Positions 43,030 to 52,730 of a stretch of 64,000 nucleotides of DNA are shown here, piece by piece (position 1 is the first letter of the stretch; each line of letters opens with the position of its first letter). A program made the position numbers and the translations under genes. The DNA is from JAKBEU01 sp036172095 (GTDB lineage Bacteria; Patescibacteriota; Microgenomatia; UBA1406; GWC2-37-13): the NCBI GenBank assembly GCA_036172095.1, contig JAVHSH010000023.1, forward strand, positions 62,001 to 126,000, read 5' to 3'. Under the pieces are notes generated by a model, which was not told the DNA's origin, did not search any database, and was given only the letters and a program-made list of their open reading frames with translations.

Positions 43030-44100
43030 ATGGAAAATGTAATTTTGGACTTAACGAAAAAACTTATTTCAATAGAATCGACTGATTCACGGAAAGATAA
43101 ATTGCAGGAAGTGATTGATGTATGTGTTAAGGAACTTGATGGGTATACTATTGAGAAATTCAATCAAAATGATCGGCCAAGTGTGCTTGTATATACAGGT
43201 AACGAGCGGCCAAAGCAATTTGATGTTATTTTTAATGCTCATCTTGATGTCGTATCAGGTCAGAAGCATCAGTTCAGTCCACAGGAAAAGAATGGCAAAT
43301 TGTATGGCCGAGGAGCCAGTGATATGAAAGGTGGTGCTGCGGCACAAATTCTTGCATTCAAAGAAGTTGCAAGAAATAGTAAAAAGACAATTGGACTTCA
43401 GTTGGTGACCGATGAAGAACTTGGTGGATATGATGGTACCTTTTTGCAAATTAATGCAGGAGTCCGAACACCGTTTGTTATCGCAGGTGAACCAACTGAT
43501 TTTGGTGTGGGCCAGAAAGCAAAGGGTGTTATCTGGATGAATGTAAAGACAAAAGGAGTGGTTGCACATGGTGCATATCAATGGCGGGGAGAAAGTGCAA
43601 TACTTAAAATGAAAAAGGCAATCGATGCAATAGAGAAAGAATTCCCCGTGCTTGAAAAAGAAGAATGGAGAACAACAATAAATATCGCAAAAATAGAAAC
43701 GGCAAATACAACTTACAATAAGGTCCCCGACGATTGCACGATGAAACTCGATATCCGTTACATCCCTGAGGATTGGAAAGCAATAAAAACAAAGATTGAA
43801 CAAATGTTCACTGGTTGTGAACTTGAGTTCCTTGAGTTCGAACCACCACAGGTCACGAGCGAAACTAATCCATATTTCAAGCAATTACTTACCTCAATTG
43901 AAACAGTTTCCTCAGATAAGCCGAATATTGTTTTAAAACATGGGGCGTCTGATGTTCGTCATTTCAGTCGCGTCGAAGGCGAAGGGGTTGAGTTTGGCCC
44001 AATCGGAGCAGGACTCCACAGTGATGAAGAATGGGTTGATATAAAAAGTCTCACGACATACTATTTGATTCTCAAAAAATTCTTAGAGGATTTAAGATAA
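43030..44100 (+). CDS. M20-family metallopeptidase (ArgE/DapE/CPG2-like)
   Basis: A 356-residue zinc amidohydrolase: metal ligands His71 and Asp73 (NAHLDVVSG), Asp98 (GRGASDMKGGAAAQ), the catalytic Glu pair 129-130 (VTDEELGGYDGT) and a dimerisation domain with GVVAHGAYQWRGESAI. Substrates in the family are N-acyl amino acids or dipeptides. TATAAT (43018-43023), six bases before the ATG, gives it its own leaderless-type promoter besides readthrough from the ligase-like gene. Confidence 0.9.
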   Translation: MENVILDLTKKLISIESTDSRKDKLQEVIDVCVKELDGYTIEKFNQNDRPSVLVYTGNERPKQFDVIFNAHLDVVSGQKHQFSPQEKNGKLYGRGASDMKGGAAAQILAFKEVARNSKKTIGLQLVTDEELGGYDGTFLQINAGVRTPFVIAGEPTDFGVGQKAKGVIWMNVKTKGVVAHGAYQWRGESAILKMKKAIDAIEKEFPVLEKEEWRTTINIAKIETANTTYNKVPDDCTMKLDIRYIPEDWKAIKTKIEQMFTGCELEFLEFEPPQVTSETNPYFKQLLTSIETVSSDKPNIVLKHGASDVRHFSRVEGEGVEFGPIGAGLHSDEEWVDIKSLTTYYLILKKFLEDLR

Positions 44101-44101
44101 G

Positions 44102-46384
44102 TTATGGAGCTTTTGTCGGAGTAACATTTGGCGTCCCAAGAATTGCACTTGAGCAGTTCGCTTTCGTTTCTGTGCCTGCGACGAAGTATTCCGTCTTCCC
44201 AAAATAACATTGTTTCTCAACGATATCAGCTGGTTTTTCATACCAACGTGCACCGTATTTCGTAAGGAGATACGACATAACCCTATTCCATATCGGCGCA
44301 GCTCCAGTTATTCCTGAGGCGAGGTATTGATTCATCGGACTATTGTCATTGTTTCCAACCCATACGGCAACTACGAAATCTGGCGTATATCCTATTGTCC
44401 AATTATCTTTTTTCATGTCAGTTGTTCCTGTCTTCACGGCGACTTTATAACCAGGAATCTCAAGGGCTGAGCGCGTCCCGAACTCCAGACGACGAGCGAA
44501 ATTATCGGACAGAATATCGGAGAGAATGTAGCTTGTCTCTTCACTCACTACTCGTTTTTTTGAAGGCTTGTAATCAAATAATGTCGTGTTTCGTGCATCA
44601 TATATCCGTTTTATTCCGGTGACGGAAACTTTCTCTCCCATATTGGCAAATGTTCCAAAGACAGTTGCCATATCAGTCATGTGGACCTCTCCTCCCCCAA
44701 GAGTAAGAGAAAGTCCGAATCTGGATGAGTCATTCCATGTCGTAATCCCCAACTTCTTAGAAAAGGAGATCATGTTATCTACCCCTTCCATCTGTAATAA
44801 TTTTACAGCCGGGATATTAAATGAATTGGCAAGCGCATAGCGAAGAGGGACACGGCCATGGAAGCGTCCATCATAGTTGACTGGGACATATGGGGCAGAT
44901 CCTGGGATACCAAATGCTGTTGGGACATCATCGATAATCGTTGAGGCTGTCATCCCATTTTCGAGAGCAAGCGCATACGTCACAGGTTTTATAGAACTTC
45001 CTGGCTGTCTAAAACCCGTCGTGACATTAAACGCACCTGAAGGAGCAGCATAATAATCAGAGGATCCAACCATTGCAAGAATTTCTCCTGTTTCCGGTTT
45101 TGCGACAAGCACTGCCGCATTCGTCACATTGAGGTAGGCGACTTTTTCAAGTTCCTCGGTCACGATTTTTTCCGCTTCTTGTTGGATGTCCAAATCAAGG
45201 GTTGTGATGACATTCAATCCGCCTTCTTCAACCCGTTGGATTCCATATTGATTTTCCAGATTGCTTTTTACATAAAAAACAAAATGAGGTGCTCGAATAG
45301 TATTTTCTAAAGGAGTAACTGATATTTCTTCCTTATTCGCCGTTTCTTTTTGGTCTTTCGTGATGAATCCCAATTCATACATACGCTTAAGCACCTCATC
45401 CCTTCTACTTTTTGCTTGTTTCGGATTTGTGTATGGTGAATATACAGAAGGTGCTTGCGGCATCCCTGCTAAAAATGCTGCCTCTGAAATGGTCAACTCT
45501 TTTGCCGGCTTTTTGAAATACGTTTTTGAAGCCTCTTCGATACCATATGCTGATCCACCATAGGGAACTTGATTCAAATACATCTCGAGAATTTGATTTT
45601 TTGTGTATAGCTTTTCCGTCCACATCGCAAGTAAAATTTCCTTCAATTTTCGTTCGATAGTCCGCTCTGGGGTAAGAAGCGCACTTTTCACTAATTGCTG
45701 AGTTATCGTTGAACCACCTTGAAGTCCTTTTTTCATCGCAGTCTCTTTTGCCGCGCGCAAAATTCCTCCCAGGAGAGAGACGCCATTGTGACTATAAAAA
45801 TCCTTATCTTCTATGGCGATTGTCGCTTGATAGATATATTTTGGCAAATCCTCAAGCTGGACAAGAGTCCTATTTTGGTCTTTATAAATTTCATACAGCA
45901 GTTTTCCATTGCGATCATACATATGTGTGGAAAGCGGATAGTTCAACTTTCCGATATCAGTCGGTGATGGGAGCTCAATGACAAATCGATAAGATGAGTA
46001 GAGCGAAAAACCAATGAAACAAAGAAGGATTCCGAAAATGAAAAACTTCAGCTCAGGAGAAAACAATGCTGCTATAAAACGAAAAGGAAGTATGATTACG
46101 GAAAAAATAATATGTGAAATTCCCTTCAAAATAACACGGAGGAATGATGATAAGATATGAATTATTTTCCCTGAAACGAAAATAATTCCTTGAGCTCCTC
46201 TTCCCTTATGTTTCCAAAAAAAGGCCCATGGAAATAGGATACTGCGTAGGAGTGTCTTTAGAATAAGTTCAGTAAATTCCCCTATAGTAATGAAGAAAAA
46301 GACTATCTGATACAGCACAAAGTAGAAAGTGCGCAATAAGCTTCTCCAAAACAATAATAGTCTGAATTTCGAGGCTGAAACCAT
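44102..46384 (-). CDS. Class A penicillin-binding protein (PBP1A-like)
   Basis: Bifunctional peptidoglycan synthase of 760 residues. Two hydrophobic N-terminal stretches, then a GT51 transglycosylase (ATIAIEDKDFYSHNGVS, GGSTITQQLVKSALL) and a transpeptidase with PGSSIKPVTY (SxxK), ANSFNIPAVK (SxN) and AVKTGTTDMKKDNW (KTG). Start at the ATG at 46382-46384: TATAAT on the minus strand ends six bases upstream, and the 37 codons further up show no homology. The sortase gene lies immediately upstream. Confidence 0.95.
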   Translation of the reverse strand: MVSASKFRLLLFWRSLLRTFYFVLYQIVFFFITIGEFTELILKTLLRSILFPWAFFWKHKGRGAQGIIFVSGKIIHILSSFLRVILKGISHIIFSVIILPFRFIAALFSPELKFFIFGILLCFIGFSLYSSYRFVIELPSPTDIGKLNYPLSTHMYDRNGKLLYEIYKDQNRTLVQLEDLPKYIYQATIAIEDKDFYSHNGVSLLGGILRAAKETAMKKGLQGGSTITQQLVKSALLTPERTIERKLKEILLAMWTEKLYTKNQILEMYLNQVPYGGSAYGIEEASKTYFKKPAKELTISEAAFLAGMPQAPSVYSPYTNPKQAKSRRDEVLKRMYELGFITKDQKETANKEEISVTPLENTIRAPHFVFYVKSNLENQYGIQRVEEGGLNVITTLDLDIQQEAEKIVTEELEKVAYLNVTNAAVLVAKPETGEILAMVGSSDYYAAPSGAFNVTTGFRQPGSSIKPVTYALALENGMTASTIIDDVPTAFGIPGSAPYVPVNYDGRFHGRVPLRYALANSFNIPAVKLLQMEGVDNMISFSKKLGITTWNDSSRFGLSLTLGGGEVHMTDMATVFGTFANMGEKVSVTGIKRIYDARNTTLFDYKPSKKRVVSEETSYILSDILSDNFARRLEFGTRSALEIPGYKVAVKTGTTDMKKDNWTIGYTPDFVVAVWVGNNDNSPMNQYLASGITGAAPIWNRVMSYLLTKYGARWYEKPADIVEKQCYFGKTEYFVAGTETKANCSSAILGTPNVTPTKAP

Positions 46385-46427
46385 TTTGGTATTATAACAG
46401 ATATTATAGGTTATATCAATAGAGTTT

Positions 46428-47171
46428 TTATTGAGGAAGCCGAAGTAGTTTAGCCTTAATGACGAGGCGTTTCCAGAATGTCCCTGGAGGGACACAGGTG
46501 ACTAACGTCATGTATGATGCGTCAAATTGTTGGTCAAGGACAGATATCTTATCTGGGCTCACGACGAACATATCATACACCTCATATTCATATTCCATGT
46601 CGCCAACAGTGACAAGAATCGTATCCCCTTTTTGGAGCGAAGGCAAATACGTGAAAATTGTCTTGTAGTCTTTTTCATCGTATAACTGAGGTAATGTGGA
46701 GTGACCGAATATGGAAACATTGCCGAATTCACCCGGCATCGAGCGGGGAACGTAGTGAACAAGGCTTTTCGTCAGGTCATCACCACCGACGACGACGCGC
46801 GCTTTGGTAATGTTGATTTTCGGGATTGTAAGATAATATTCTTGGACTCCACCCGCTTTTTTTTCTCCCTCTTCTTGTTTCGTCGGAAACCATAGGTGTG
46901 CCTGGGTAAAATCCTTCAGATTGCTGGAAAATGCATCCTTGCTTCCCAAGACCGACTCCGATGCCTGAATGGAAGACGACTTGGAATTTGTCGGAAAGGG
47001 CGATTCTACACCATTTTTCAATATGAAGCGCGAATAGAGCTCAAATGAGATGACAGGATAAAATGACCAGAACAAGAGCGTAACGCCAAGGCCAAGCGTA
47101 ATGTATGAAACGATATTTATGGCTTTACGTTTAGGTGACGTATTTTCCTTCAGATATACATGCAGAGCCAT
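46428..47171 (-). CDS. Sortase
   Basis: A 247-residue membrane-anchored transpeptidase (membrane segment ITLGLGVTLLFWSFYPVI) with the complete sortase triad: His157 in SIFGHST, Cys226 in MTLVTCVPPG and Arg235 in FWKRLVIKA. Extracytoplasmic. Likely clients are encoded at 56169-56825 (LPETG) and possibly 57521-58837 (PPITG). Co-directional with the PilM-like and solute-binding genes, at spacing of six bases from the former. Confidence 0.92.
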   Translation of the reverse strand: MALHVYLKENTSPKRKAINIVSYITLGLGVTLLFWSFYPVISFELYSRFILKNGVESPFPTNSKSSSIQASESVLGSKDAFSSNLKDFTQAHLWFPTKQEEGEKKAGGVQEYYLTIPKINITKARVVVGGDDLTKSLVHYVPRSMPGEFGNVSIFGHSTLPQLYDEKDYKTIFTYLPSLQKGDTILVTVGDMEYEYEVYDMFVVSPDKISVLDQQFDASYMTLVTCVPPGTFWKRLVIKAKLLRLPQ

Positions 47172-47177
47172 ATAATC

Positions 47178-49193
47178 TTATTTCGTTAACTCAACTCGTA
47201 TATGTGTTCCCCAAAACGGCAACCGATCTTGTATGAGGGGAAGTGGAGGGTTGATAACGACAGTGACATCCGGAATTGAAAACCGCGTCTGGATAATGTC
47301 GCCAACTTCCTGTTTGCTTTTGCCTAGTATCGATTTCACGACTTCCGAAGATGACAGTGTCTTTTTGAACTCAACTGTCCCTTCAATAGTAAGTTGAACA
47401 TCACCTGAATCCAATTTTTTCTGTTTTTTTACCGCAAACTGTACGTCACTTGTCTCATACCCATTTGGCTTTTCATCCTCCAATTTCTTTCTGACCTGCT
47501 CTTGGATGGATTTGTTTTGGATTCTATACACAGTCACCGTGCCGGACCCCGTGTATAATATTTTCTCGGCTTCTTCGCCAACTTCGCCGGATAATTTTTC
47601 GTTTTTAATCGCAGTACCCGTAAGCTCGGAAATCAATATATATGATTGTGAGCTATTTTTTTGTTTCTCAAAAGCATCTTTCTTTACCTTGTCCAATACA
47701 AACGCTCGTATCCCGTCAATATCGGCTTTTGCTATTGTCCTCACTGTCTTTTTCGTTCCTCCCGTAACCGCTAATTCATTAATCGCAAAAAGGATATTCG
47801 AGGATATGCCGGGAAATGAAAATCTTTTGTTTTTTTCTGTATTGCTCTCCGTACCTAAAACAACGGCGCGGATTTTAACTTTTGACTTGCCCGGATTCTT
47901 AGTTATTCCATCTGACCCAAACTGAGACTGAGGCACTGTCGTAGCATCATCTGTCTCAAACTGTAGTGAGTCAATCTGAAGTTTTGTTCCTTTCGCTATT
48001 TCTTTCGATTTTTCGTCATAGTTATAAATCGTCACTTCTCCAGACGCCTTTTCTCCTACGTCCCGCTTCCCCGTTGTATCTTTTTTTTCGGAAGCGGAAA
48101 ATGAGGATGTAACGCTTTCAAGCTCGGTCACATCCACTTTTTCAGGCTTGATACTTGCAAGAATAGAGACTTCAGCCTGCTTTTTTTCTGTTGGCACCAG
48201 AATAGTGAGCGTTGCAGTATGGAAAAAATAAAGAAGGGAAAATAACAAGCCGATGATAGCGAAAACTACTGCAGCAATTATAAGGATAGATGTCGATGGA
48301 AGAGACAGTTTTGGAAATGTAAAGGAAGGAAACTCAAAAGGTGCCTTTGAACTTTCTTGTGCCATCCTCTCTTGTTCGACAACAACTTCCTTTCCGATTG
48401 CAAATCCGAGAACTTCCTTCTTCTCTACTTTCCTTTCTTCTTTCGGTATCAATGTTCCAGGCGCACATAACTGACGTTCAAGTAAATTTTTGAGTGCCGC
48501 ACCAACGGTTGAAGCTTGTATCACCGCAACTCGTGGTTGTTGAATGAATATATTTTTTTTCCAAGCATGGAGCATAAGGTCTGATGACTCTTCCGCCAAA
48601 TCTGTTGAATCATAGAGATAGATATGTGTTGGAAGAATGTGCGATTGTGCTATGCTTTCAAGAGCCAGATCCATATCCTCCGAGAAATTATCCGTACGGG
48701 TAGCTCTTTGGATGGCAATTTTATGCCCCGCTTTGAAAAGAAATACTGTCATCTGGGTATCATCCAACTCAACGACAACGCTGGAAAGGGCTGTTTGCTG
48801 TTCCTGTTGGAGCTGTTCATGAACAGCGTCAATGACTTCCATATACCCAAGGGGCTTAAGTTCAAGATTGTTTGCCAAATCACGTATCTTGCCGGCATAT
48901 TGTTTTGCAATTTCCTTTGTCTGCGGATCGATAAGATGGGAAAAAACAAAAAAAATGCAGTGAGTCAATTTGACATTCTTGACAACTTCTTTTTCTATAA
49001 TGGACAATGCATTATCAACATCATCAACGATATGCTCCCATCCGTTCATATATTGGAACTCTCTCTGCTTCAATAGACGGATGGATGATTCTTTTTTTTC
49101 AAAAATAAAACAAATGCCCTGAGCTTCCTTAAGGAGGATGCCACAGTACAACTCACCGTCACCACTTTTATCGGAAAGAAAAGGTATTTGCAT
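47178..49193 (-). CDS. Large membrane protein with PilM-like N-terminus
   Basis: 671 residues. The first roughly 230 resemble half of an actin-like PilM fold (LSSVVVELDDTQMTVFLFKA, ATRTDNFSEDMDLALE), followed by a charged linker, one membrane helix (ILIIAAVVFAIIGLLFSLLYFF) near 305-325, and an extracytoplasmic region with baseplate-J-like repeats (ASGEVTIYNYDEKSKEIAKG, then FETDDATTVPQSQFG). Proteins of this plan recur in CPR genomes beside pilus or sortase genes. The role is unknown; it may be a cell-surface assembly scaffold. Confidence 0.6.
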   Translation of the reverse strand: MQIPFLSDKSGDGELYCGILLKEAQGICFIFEKKESSIRLLKQREFQYMNGWEHIVDDVDNALSIIEKEVVKNVKLTHCIFFVFSHLIDPQTKEIAKQYAGKIRDLANNLELKPLGYMEVIDAVHEQLQQEQQTALSSVVVELDDTQMTVFLFKAGHKIAIQRATRTDNFSEDMDLALESIAQSHILPTHIYLYDSTDLAEESSDLMLHAWKKNIFIQQPRVAVIQASTVGAALKNLLERQLCAPGTLIPKEERKVEKKEVLGFAIGKEVVVEQERMAQESSKAPFEFPSFTFPKLSLPSTSILIIAAVVFAIIGLLFSLLYFFHTATLTILVPTEKKQAEVSILASIKPEKVDVTELESVTSSFSASEKKDTTGKRDVGEKASGEVTIYNYDEKSKEIAKGTKLQIDSLQFETDDATTVPQSQFGSDGITKNPGKSKVKIRAVVLGTESNTEKNKRFSFPGISSNILFAINELAVTGGTKKTVRTIAKADIDGIRAFVLDKVKKDAFEKQKNSSQSYILISELTGTAIKNEKLSGEVGEEAEKILYTGSGTVTVYRIQNKSIQEQVRKKLEDEKPNGYETSDVQFAVKKQKKLDSGDVQLTIEGTVEFKKTLSSSEVVKSILGKSKQEVGDIIQTRFSIPDVTVVINPPLPLIQDRLPFWGTHIRVELTK

Positions 49194-49210
49194 AGGTATG
49201 TGTGATACTA

Positions 49211-50743
49211 CTATTGTATCTTATAGCGTAAAAAAACTTGGTCGATTCCTTTTTTTGCTGTGGTCATCGCCTCCGTATATGATACTCCTTGCGACGAACT
49301 ATTTATAGCATTCTCCAAATAGCGGACTATTTCGTCATTCAATCCATCATCGAATGTGTTCATACTAAGAGGGAGTGAGATGAACTTATCTTCAACTGCT
49401 TGCTTGACGACCGGGCCAAGATAGGGGTCTTGAACGAGCAATTCGGCCAAATCCATCCGGGAATACGCCGCTCCGAATGCTCGAAGACTACTTTGTATTT
49501 CATACAATTTTGTTTCGCCTTCTTTTGAACCTAAATAGGCAAGAAACTTCCATGCTTCTTCCTGATTTGCGCTTTTTCTTGACACCCCTTCAACCCAATA
49601 GGAAGCCAGGGAGAATTGCTTTCCTCCAGGTGGGCTTGGAATGGGGACAACGGCAATTTTGAGATCTGGAGCATTCGTTTTGATGGTGTGTATCTCCCAG
49701 CTTGGTGCAAAAATCATAGCTACTTTCCCCTCCGTGAATGCGGTGATGGAGTTAGGCATATCCTCGCTCCAGACATTATTTGGTTCTTCGGAGAATCTCC
49801 TATATGCTTCGAGAGCTCCTGAGGCTTCAGGCATATCAAGCTTGGCCAAATCCCCTCCATTGAGCAACAACATTAAGCCAAATATATCTGAAAAATGGGC
49901 GACATTTGAGGCTGTTCCAGCAGCAAATCCAGCGGTGATTATGCGGCTATCTTTATCCTTCACGGTTGTTTGCGTTGCAGCCGCGACCATATCGTCCCAA
50001 TTGGTTGGGATGGTGGTTATACCCGCTTTTTTCAATAAATCCTCATTCACAATCATGACAAGTCCATCGACCATCAACGGCATACCATATATTTTTGTCC
50101 CGAATTTCAAATCTTTCGTATGGACGGGGAAGTATGTCTTTTCGAAATCGGCAATGCTCATGACGCTTTCGGGCAGCGGCGACACTATTTCTTGGATTTC
50201 CGGAATCCATGTATTGTGGAATCGGAATAAATCTGGACCCTGTCCTTTTTGGATCCAGACAATCAGTTTTTGGCGATAATCCTGTTCTGTCTTCTTTTCA
50301 TACGTAATCGTGACGTTCGGATGGTTTTTTTCATATTCCTTGATAAGTGGGTCCATCACTTCCTTTTCTTCCCACAATCCCCAATAACTCAACGATATCT
50401 GCTTTGACATTGTTGTCTTTTTTTTACCCGCAGCGCTTAATACGGCAAAAATGAGGAAAAATACGGAGATGAAAATGATAGCCCCCCCGATGAGAAAGGG
50501 GAGTTTACTCATTTCTTTAGATGCTGTAGGCTGTACCGGGGTCGCTTCGATGGGTGCGATTTCTGGTTGGATTTGGCTGAAATCGCCTTGATCAGTCGCT
50601 TCTACATTTGAGCTTATTTCTTCAGGTTGAAGGGATGATTGGTCCTGTGCTTGTGCACTATCATCAACAGAGACCGTCTCATATATTGGCTGTGGTATCT
50701 CAGACGCCCCTTGCAATTGGTCGCCATTTTTTCTATCATCCAT
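49211..50743 (-). CDS. Membrane-anchored extracellular sugar-binding protein
   Basis: 510 residues: an N-terminal disordered cytosolic tail (Pro/Gln/Glu-rich), one membrane helix (FLIGGAIIFISVFFLIFAVL), then a family 1 ABC solute-binding fold (ISLSYWGLWEEKEVMDPLIK, GQGPDLFRFHNTWIPEIQEI, then AFTEGKVAMIFAPSWEI). It is anchored by a transmembrane helix rather than a lipobox, and no permease or ATPase is adjacent. The ATG at 50743 is chosen because TATCAT ends six bases upstream on the minus strand; 14 further codons upstream overlap that promoter and the divergent gene. Confidence 0.85.
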   Translation of the reverse strand: MDDRKNGDQLQGASEIPQPIYETVSVDDSAQAQDQSSLQPEEISSNVEATDQGDFSQIQPEIAPIEATPVQPTASKEMSKLPFLIGGAIIFISVFFLIFAVLSAAGKKKTTMSKQISLSYWGLWEEKEVMDPLIKEYEKNHPNVTITYEKKTEQDYRQKLIVWIQKGQGPDLFRFHNTWIPEIQEIVSPLPESVMSIADFEKTYFPVHTKDLKFGTKIYGMPLMVDGLVMIVNEDLLKKAGITTIPTNWDDMVAAATQTTVKDKDSRIITAGFAAGTASNVAHFSDIFGLMLLLNGGDLAKLDMPEASGALEAYRRFSEEPNNVWSEDMPNSITAFTEGKVAMIFAPSWEIHTIKTNAPDLKIAVVPIPSPPGGKQFSLASYWVEGVSRKSANQEEAWKFLAYLGSKEGETKLYEIQSSLRAFGAAYSRMDLAELLVQDPYLGPVVKQAVEDKFISLPLSMNTFDDGLNDEIVRYLENAINSSSQGVSYTEAMTTAKKGIDQVFLRYKIQ

Positions 50744-50755
50744 ATATCCATGATA
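50734..50755. promoter_or_regulatory. Divergent overlapping promoters of the vanW-like and solute-binding genes
   Basis: TATCAT (50734-50739, plus strand) and its inverse ATGATA (50750-50755, TATCAT on the minus strand) form an inverted repeat. Start codons at 50750 (plus) and 50743 (minus) lie only six bases apart, so each -10 is in or next to the other gene's coding region. For the plus strand, TTGCAA (50711-50716) gives a 17-base spacer. Confidence 0.6.
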
Positions 50756-52153
50756 CCAAATAAACGGGGTGGAGTTATCGTACAAATTTTAGTAGTTGTA
50801 TTATTGGCAATCAGTATTGTCTGTGCACTTCTTTTATACTCGCTCCAGCTTGAAAAAAAGTATGAATCACGGCTATTTCCCCATATTCTTATACAAGGGA
50901 AAGATGTTGGTGGAATGAACAAGACTGAAGTGTTTATACTTTTTGCTGACATAACATCCAAAATCCAGAAGACGACACTTTCATTGAAGTTCGATGTTGA
51001 TTTGGTCGCAACTCTTCCGGCAACCCTGACGCTCAGCAGACCGGACATCGATACGGCATTCGATCAAGCATATATCGTCGGCAGATCTCCCCACATCCCT
51101 TCTCGTATCTTGCAAGCCCTCGTTGCTACGACCGGGATACAGCCTTTCAACTTCCCGCTTAGGATAACATATAGTAAACAGCCTATTAAGGACGCCCTTT
51201 CCCGACTCATAGATCAATATGAGAAACCACCGATCAATGCCAAATTCCAGTTTGAAAAGGGGAAAGTCACGGTGTTTGAACATGAAGAAAATGGGCTCCA
51301 CATCGAATCTGCAAAAGCTCTTCAAATGGTTGATGACTACATCCAATCACTTATTGACACACCCATATCAAAGACAATCGCCATCCAAAGTACCGTCATA
51401 AAACCAACTGTTACCCTTTCTCAAACAAATACGTATGGAATCGAAGAACTTGTTGCGGAGGGTGTATCTGATTACACACACTCCATCCCGCAACGCATCC
51501 ATAACTTGTTATTAGGAACATCGAAGTTCAATGGTGTTCTTATCCCTAAAGGGGCCACATTCTCATTCAACGAAACAGTGGGAGATATTTCATCTTCAAC
51601 GGGATATCAGCCAGCTTACATCATTAAGGATGGGAAAACTGTGTTGGGGGATGGTGGCGGTATATGCCAGGTTTCAACCACTCTCTTCCGGGCGGTATTA
51701 TTGGCAGGTCTGCCGATAGTTGAATATCACTCCCACGCATATCGGGTGGGATATTATGAGAACGATGCGAAGCCTGGACTGGATGCGACGGTATTTGGAC
51801 CGTCAGTTGACTTCAAGTTTTTGAACAATACCCCGGCAAGCATCCTCATCCAAACAAGTGCTGACGAAGAAAACAACAAACTGTCGTTCAAATTGTATGG
51901 GAAGAAAGATGGGCGCATCGTTGAACTTTCAACGCCAATCCTATCGGATTACACGAGTGCCCCTGAACCTCAATTTCAAGATGACCCAACTCTCAAGAAA
52001 GGAGTCGTAAGACAAGTTGATTTTGCGGCACCAGGAGGACGATCCCGTTATTCATATAAGGTCACATTGGGAAAAGAAGTTATGTTTGAAAAAGATTTTA
52101 ATATCTGGTATCGCCCATGGAGAGCGGTCTTTCTTGTAGGGACGGCGGATTAA
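50750..52153 (+). CDS. VanW-family cell-wall protein
   Basis: A 467-residue YoaR/VanW protein: N-terminal membrane helix (IVQILVVVLLAISIVCALLL), one or two peptidoglycan-binding-4-like domains, then the VanW domain (IPKGATFSFNETVGDISSST, GGGICQVSTTLFRAVLLAGL, EYHSHAYRVGYYENDAKPGL). VanW is associated with vancomycin-resistance clusters but widely conserved, with unknown biochemical function. The ATG at 50750 is preferred, since the extra 37 codons upstream shadow the divergent gene. It ends four bases into the convergent acetyltransferase gene. Confidence 0.88.
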   Translation: MIPNKRGGVIVQILVVVLLAISIVCALLLYSLQLEKKYESRLFPHILIQGKDVGGMNKTEVFILFADITSKIQKTTLSLKFDVDLVATLPATLTLSRPDIDTAFDQAYIVGRSPHIPSRILQALVATTGIQPFNFPLRITYSKQPIKDALSRLIDQYEKPPINAKFQFEKGKVTVFEHEENGLHIESAKALQMVDDYIQSLIDTPISKTIAIQSTVIKPTVTLSQTNTYGIEELVAEGVSDYTHSIPQRIHNLLLGTSKFNGVLIPKGATFSFNETVGDISSSTGYQPAYIIKDGKTVLGDGGGICQVSTTLFRAVLLAGLPIVEYHSHAYRVGYYENDAKPGLDATVFGPSVDFKFLNNTPASILIQTSADEENNKLSFKLYGKKDGRIVELSTPILSDYTSAPEPQFQDDPTLKKGVVRQVDFAAPGGRSRYSYKVTLGKEVMFEKDFNIWYRPWRAVFLVGTAD

Positions 52154-52719
52154 CGAAACCAAGCGGCTCGACCTAGTTTGTATGAATAGTGTTGCAGTGG
52201 TCTATCTCCCAGTGGTTTCGCAGGAACCCCGCCGACAATGACTCCAGGAGGAACATCTTTTGTGACGACAGCCCCTGCTCCGACGACAGAGCCTTTTCCT
52301 ATCCGAACGCCAGGAAGAATGATTGCGCGGGGACCAATAAATACGTAATCTTCAATATGGACATCCTTTGTGATAGCGGCAAATTGTGGGTCACGGATAT
52401 CATGTTGTGAGTTGTATACCATGACGCCAGTTGCAAAAGCGACATGATCTCCAATCGTGATTTTCCCTCTTCCATCCAAAATAGCATCCTCACCGATTAT
52501 CGTGTCTTTGCCTATTTCTATATTTTGAGGGTTATATAGTTTGAGACCGGTATGAAGGGATGTGCCTATACCAATTTGCATTCCCGCAAGACGATAAAAA
52601 AAACGACGTACATGATGAAATGGGATATGGCCTATACAATGAAGAAGACAAACGACTCCTTCCAACCAAACGGTTTTAGTCCGACGGACGATGCGGAAAA
52701 CGATATCTTCTTTTGCCAT
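52150..52719 (-). CDS. Hexapeptide-repeat acyltransferase
   Basis: A 189-residue left-handed beta-helix protein with successive hexapeptide turns (IEIGKDTIIGEDAILDGRGK, ITIGDHVAFATGVMVY, GVRIGKGSVVGAGAVVTKDV) ending PPGVIVGGVPAKPLG, the WbbJ/Maa-type acetyltransferase signature. The catalytic His region is YNSQHDI. Probably acetylates a surface sugar. TGGTAGAAT (extended -10) on the minus strand ends eight bases before the ATG. Confidence 0.9.
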   Translation of the reverse strand: MAKEDIVFRIVRRTKTVWLEGVVCLLHCIGHIPFHHVRRFFYRLAGMQIGIGTSLHTGLKLYNPQNIEIGKDTIIGEDAILDGRGKITIGDHVAFATGVMVYNSQHDIRDPQFAAITKDVHIEDYVFIGPRAIILPGVRIGKGSVVGAGAVVTKDVPPGVIVGGVPAKPLGDRPLQHYSYKLGRAAWFR

Positions 52720-52730
52720 ATGAATTCATT

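Noticed and set aside
46385..46495. 37-residue N-terminal extension of the PBP
   Set aside because: A TATAAT lies six bases before the inner ATG, and the extension overlaps the sortase gene end without homology.
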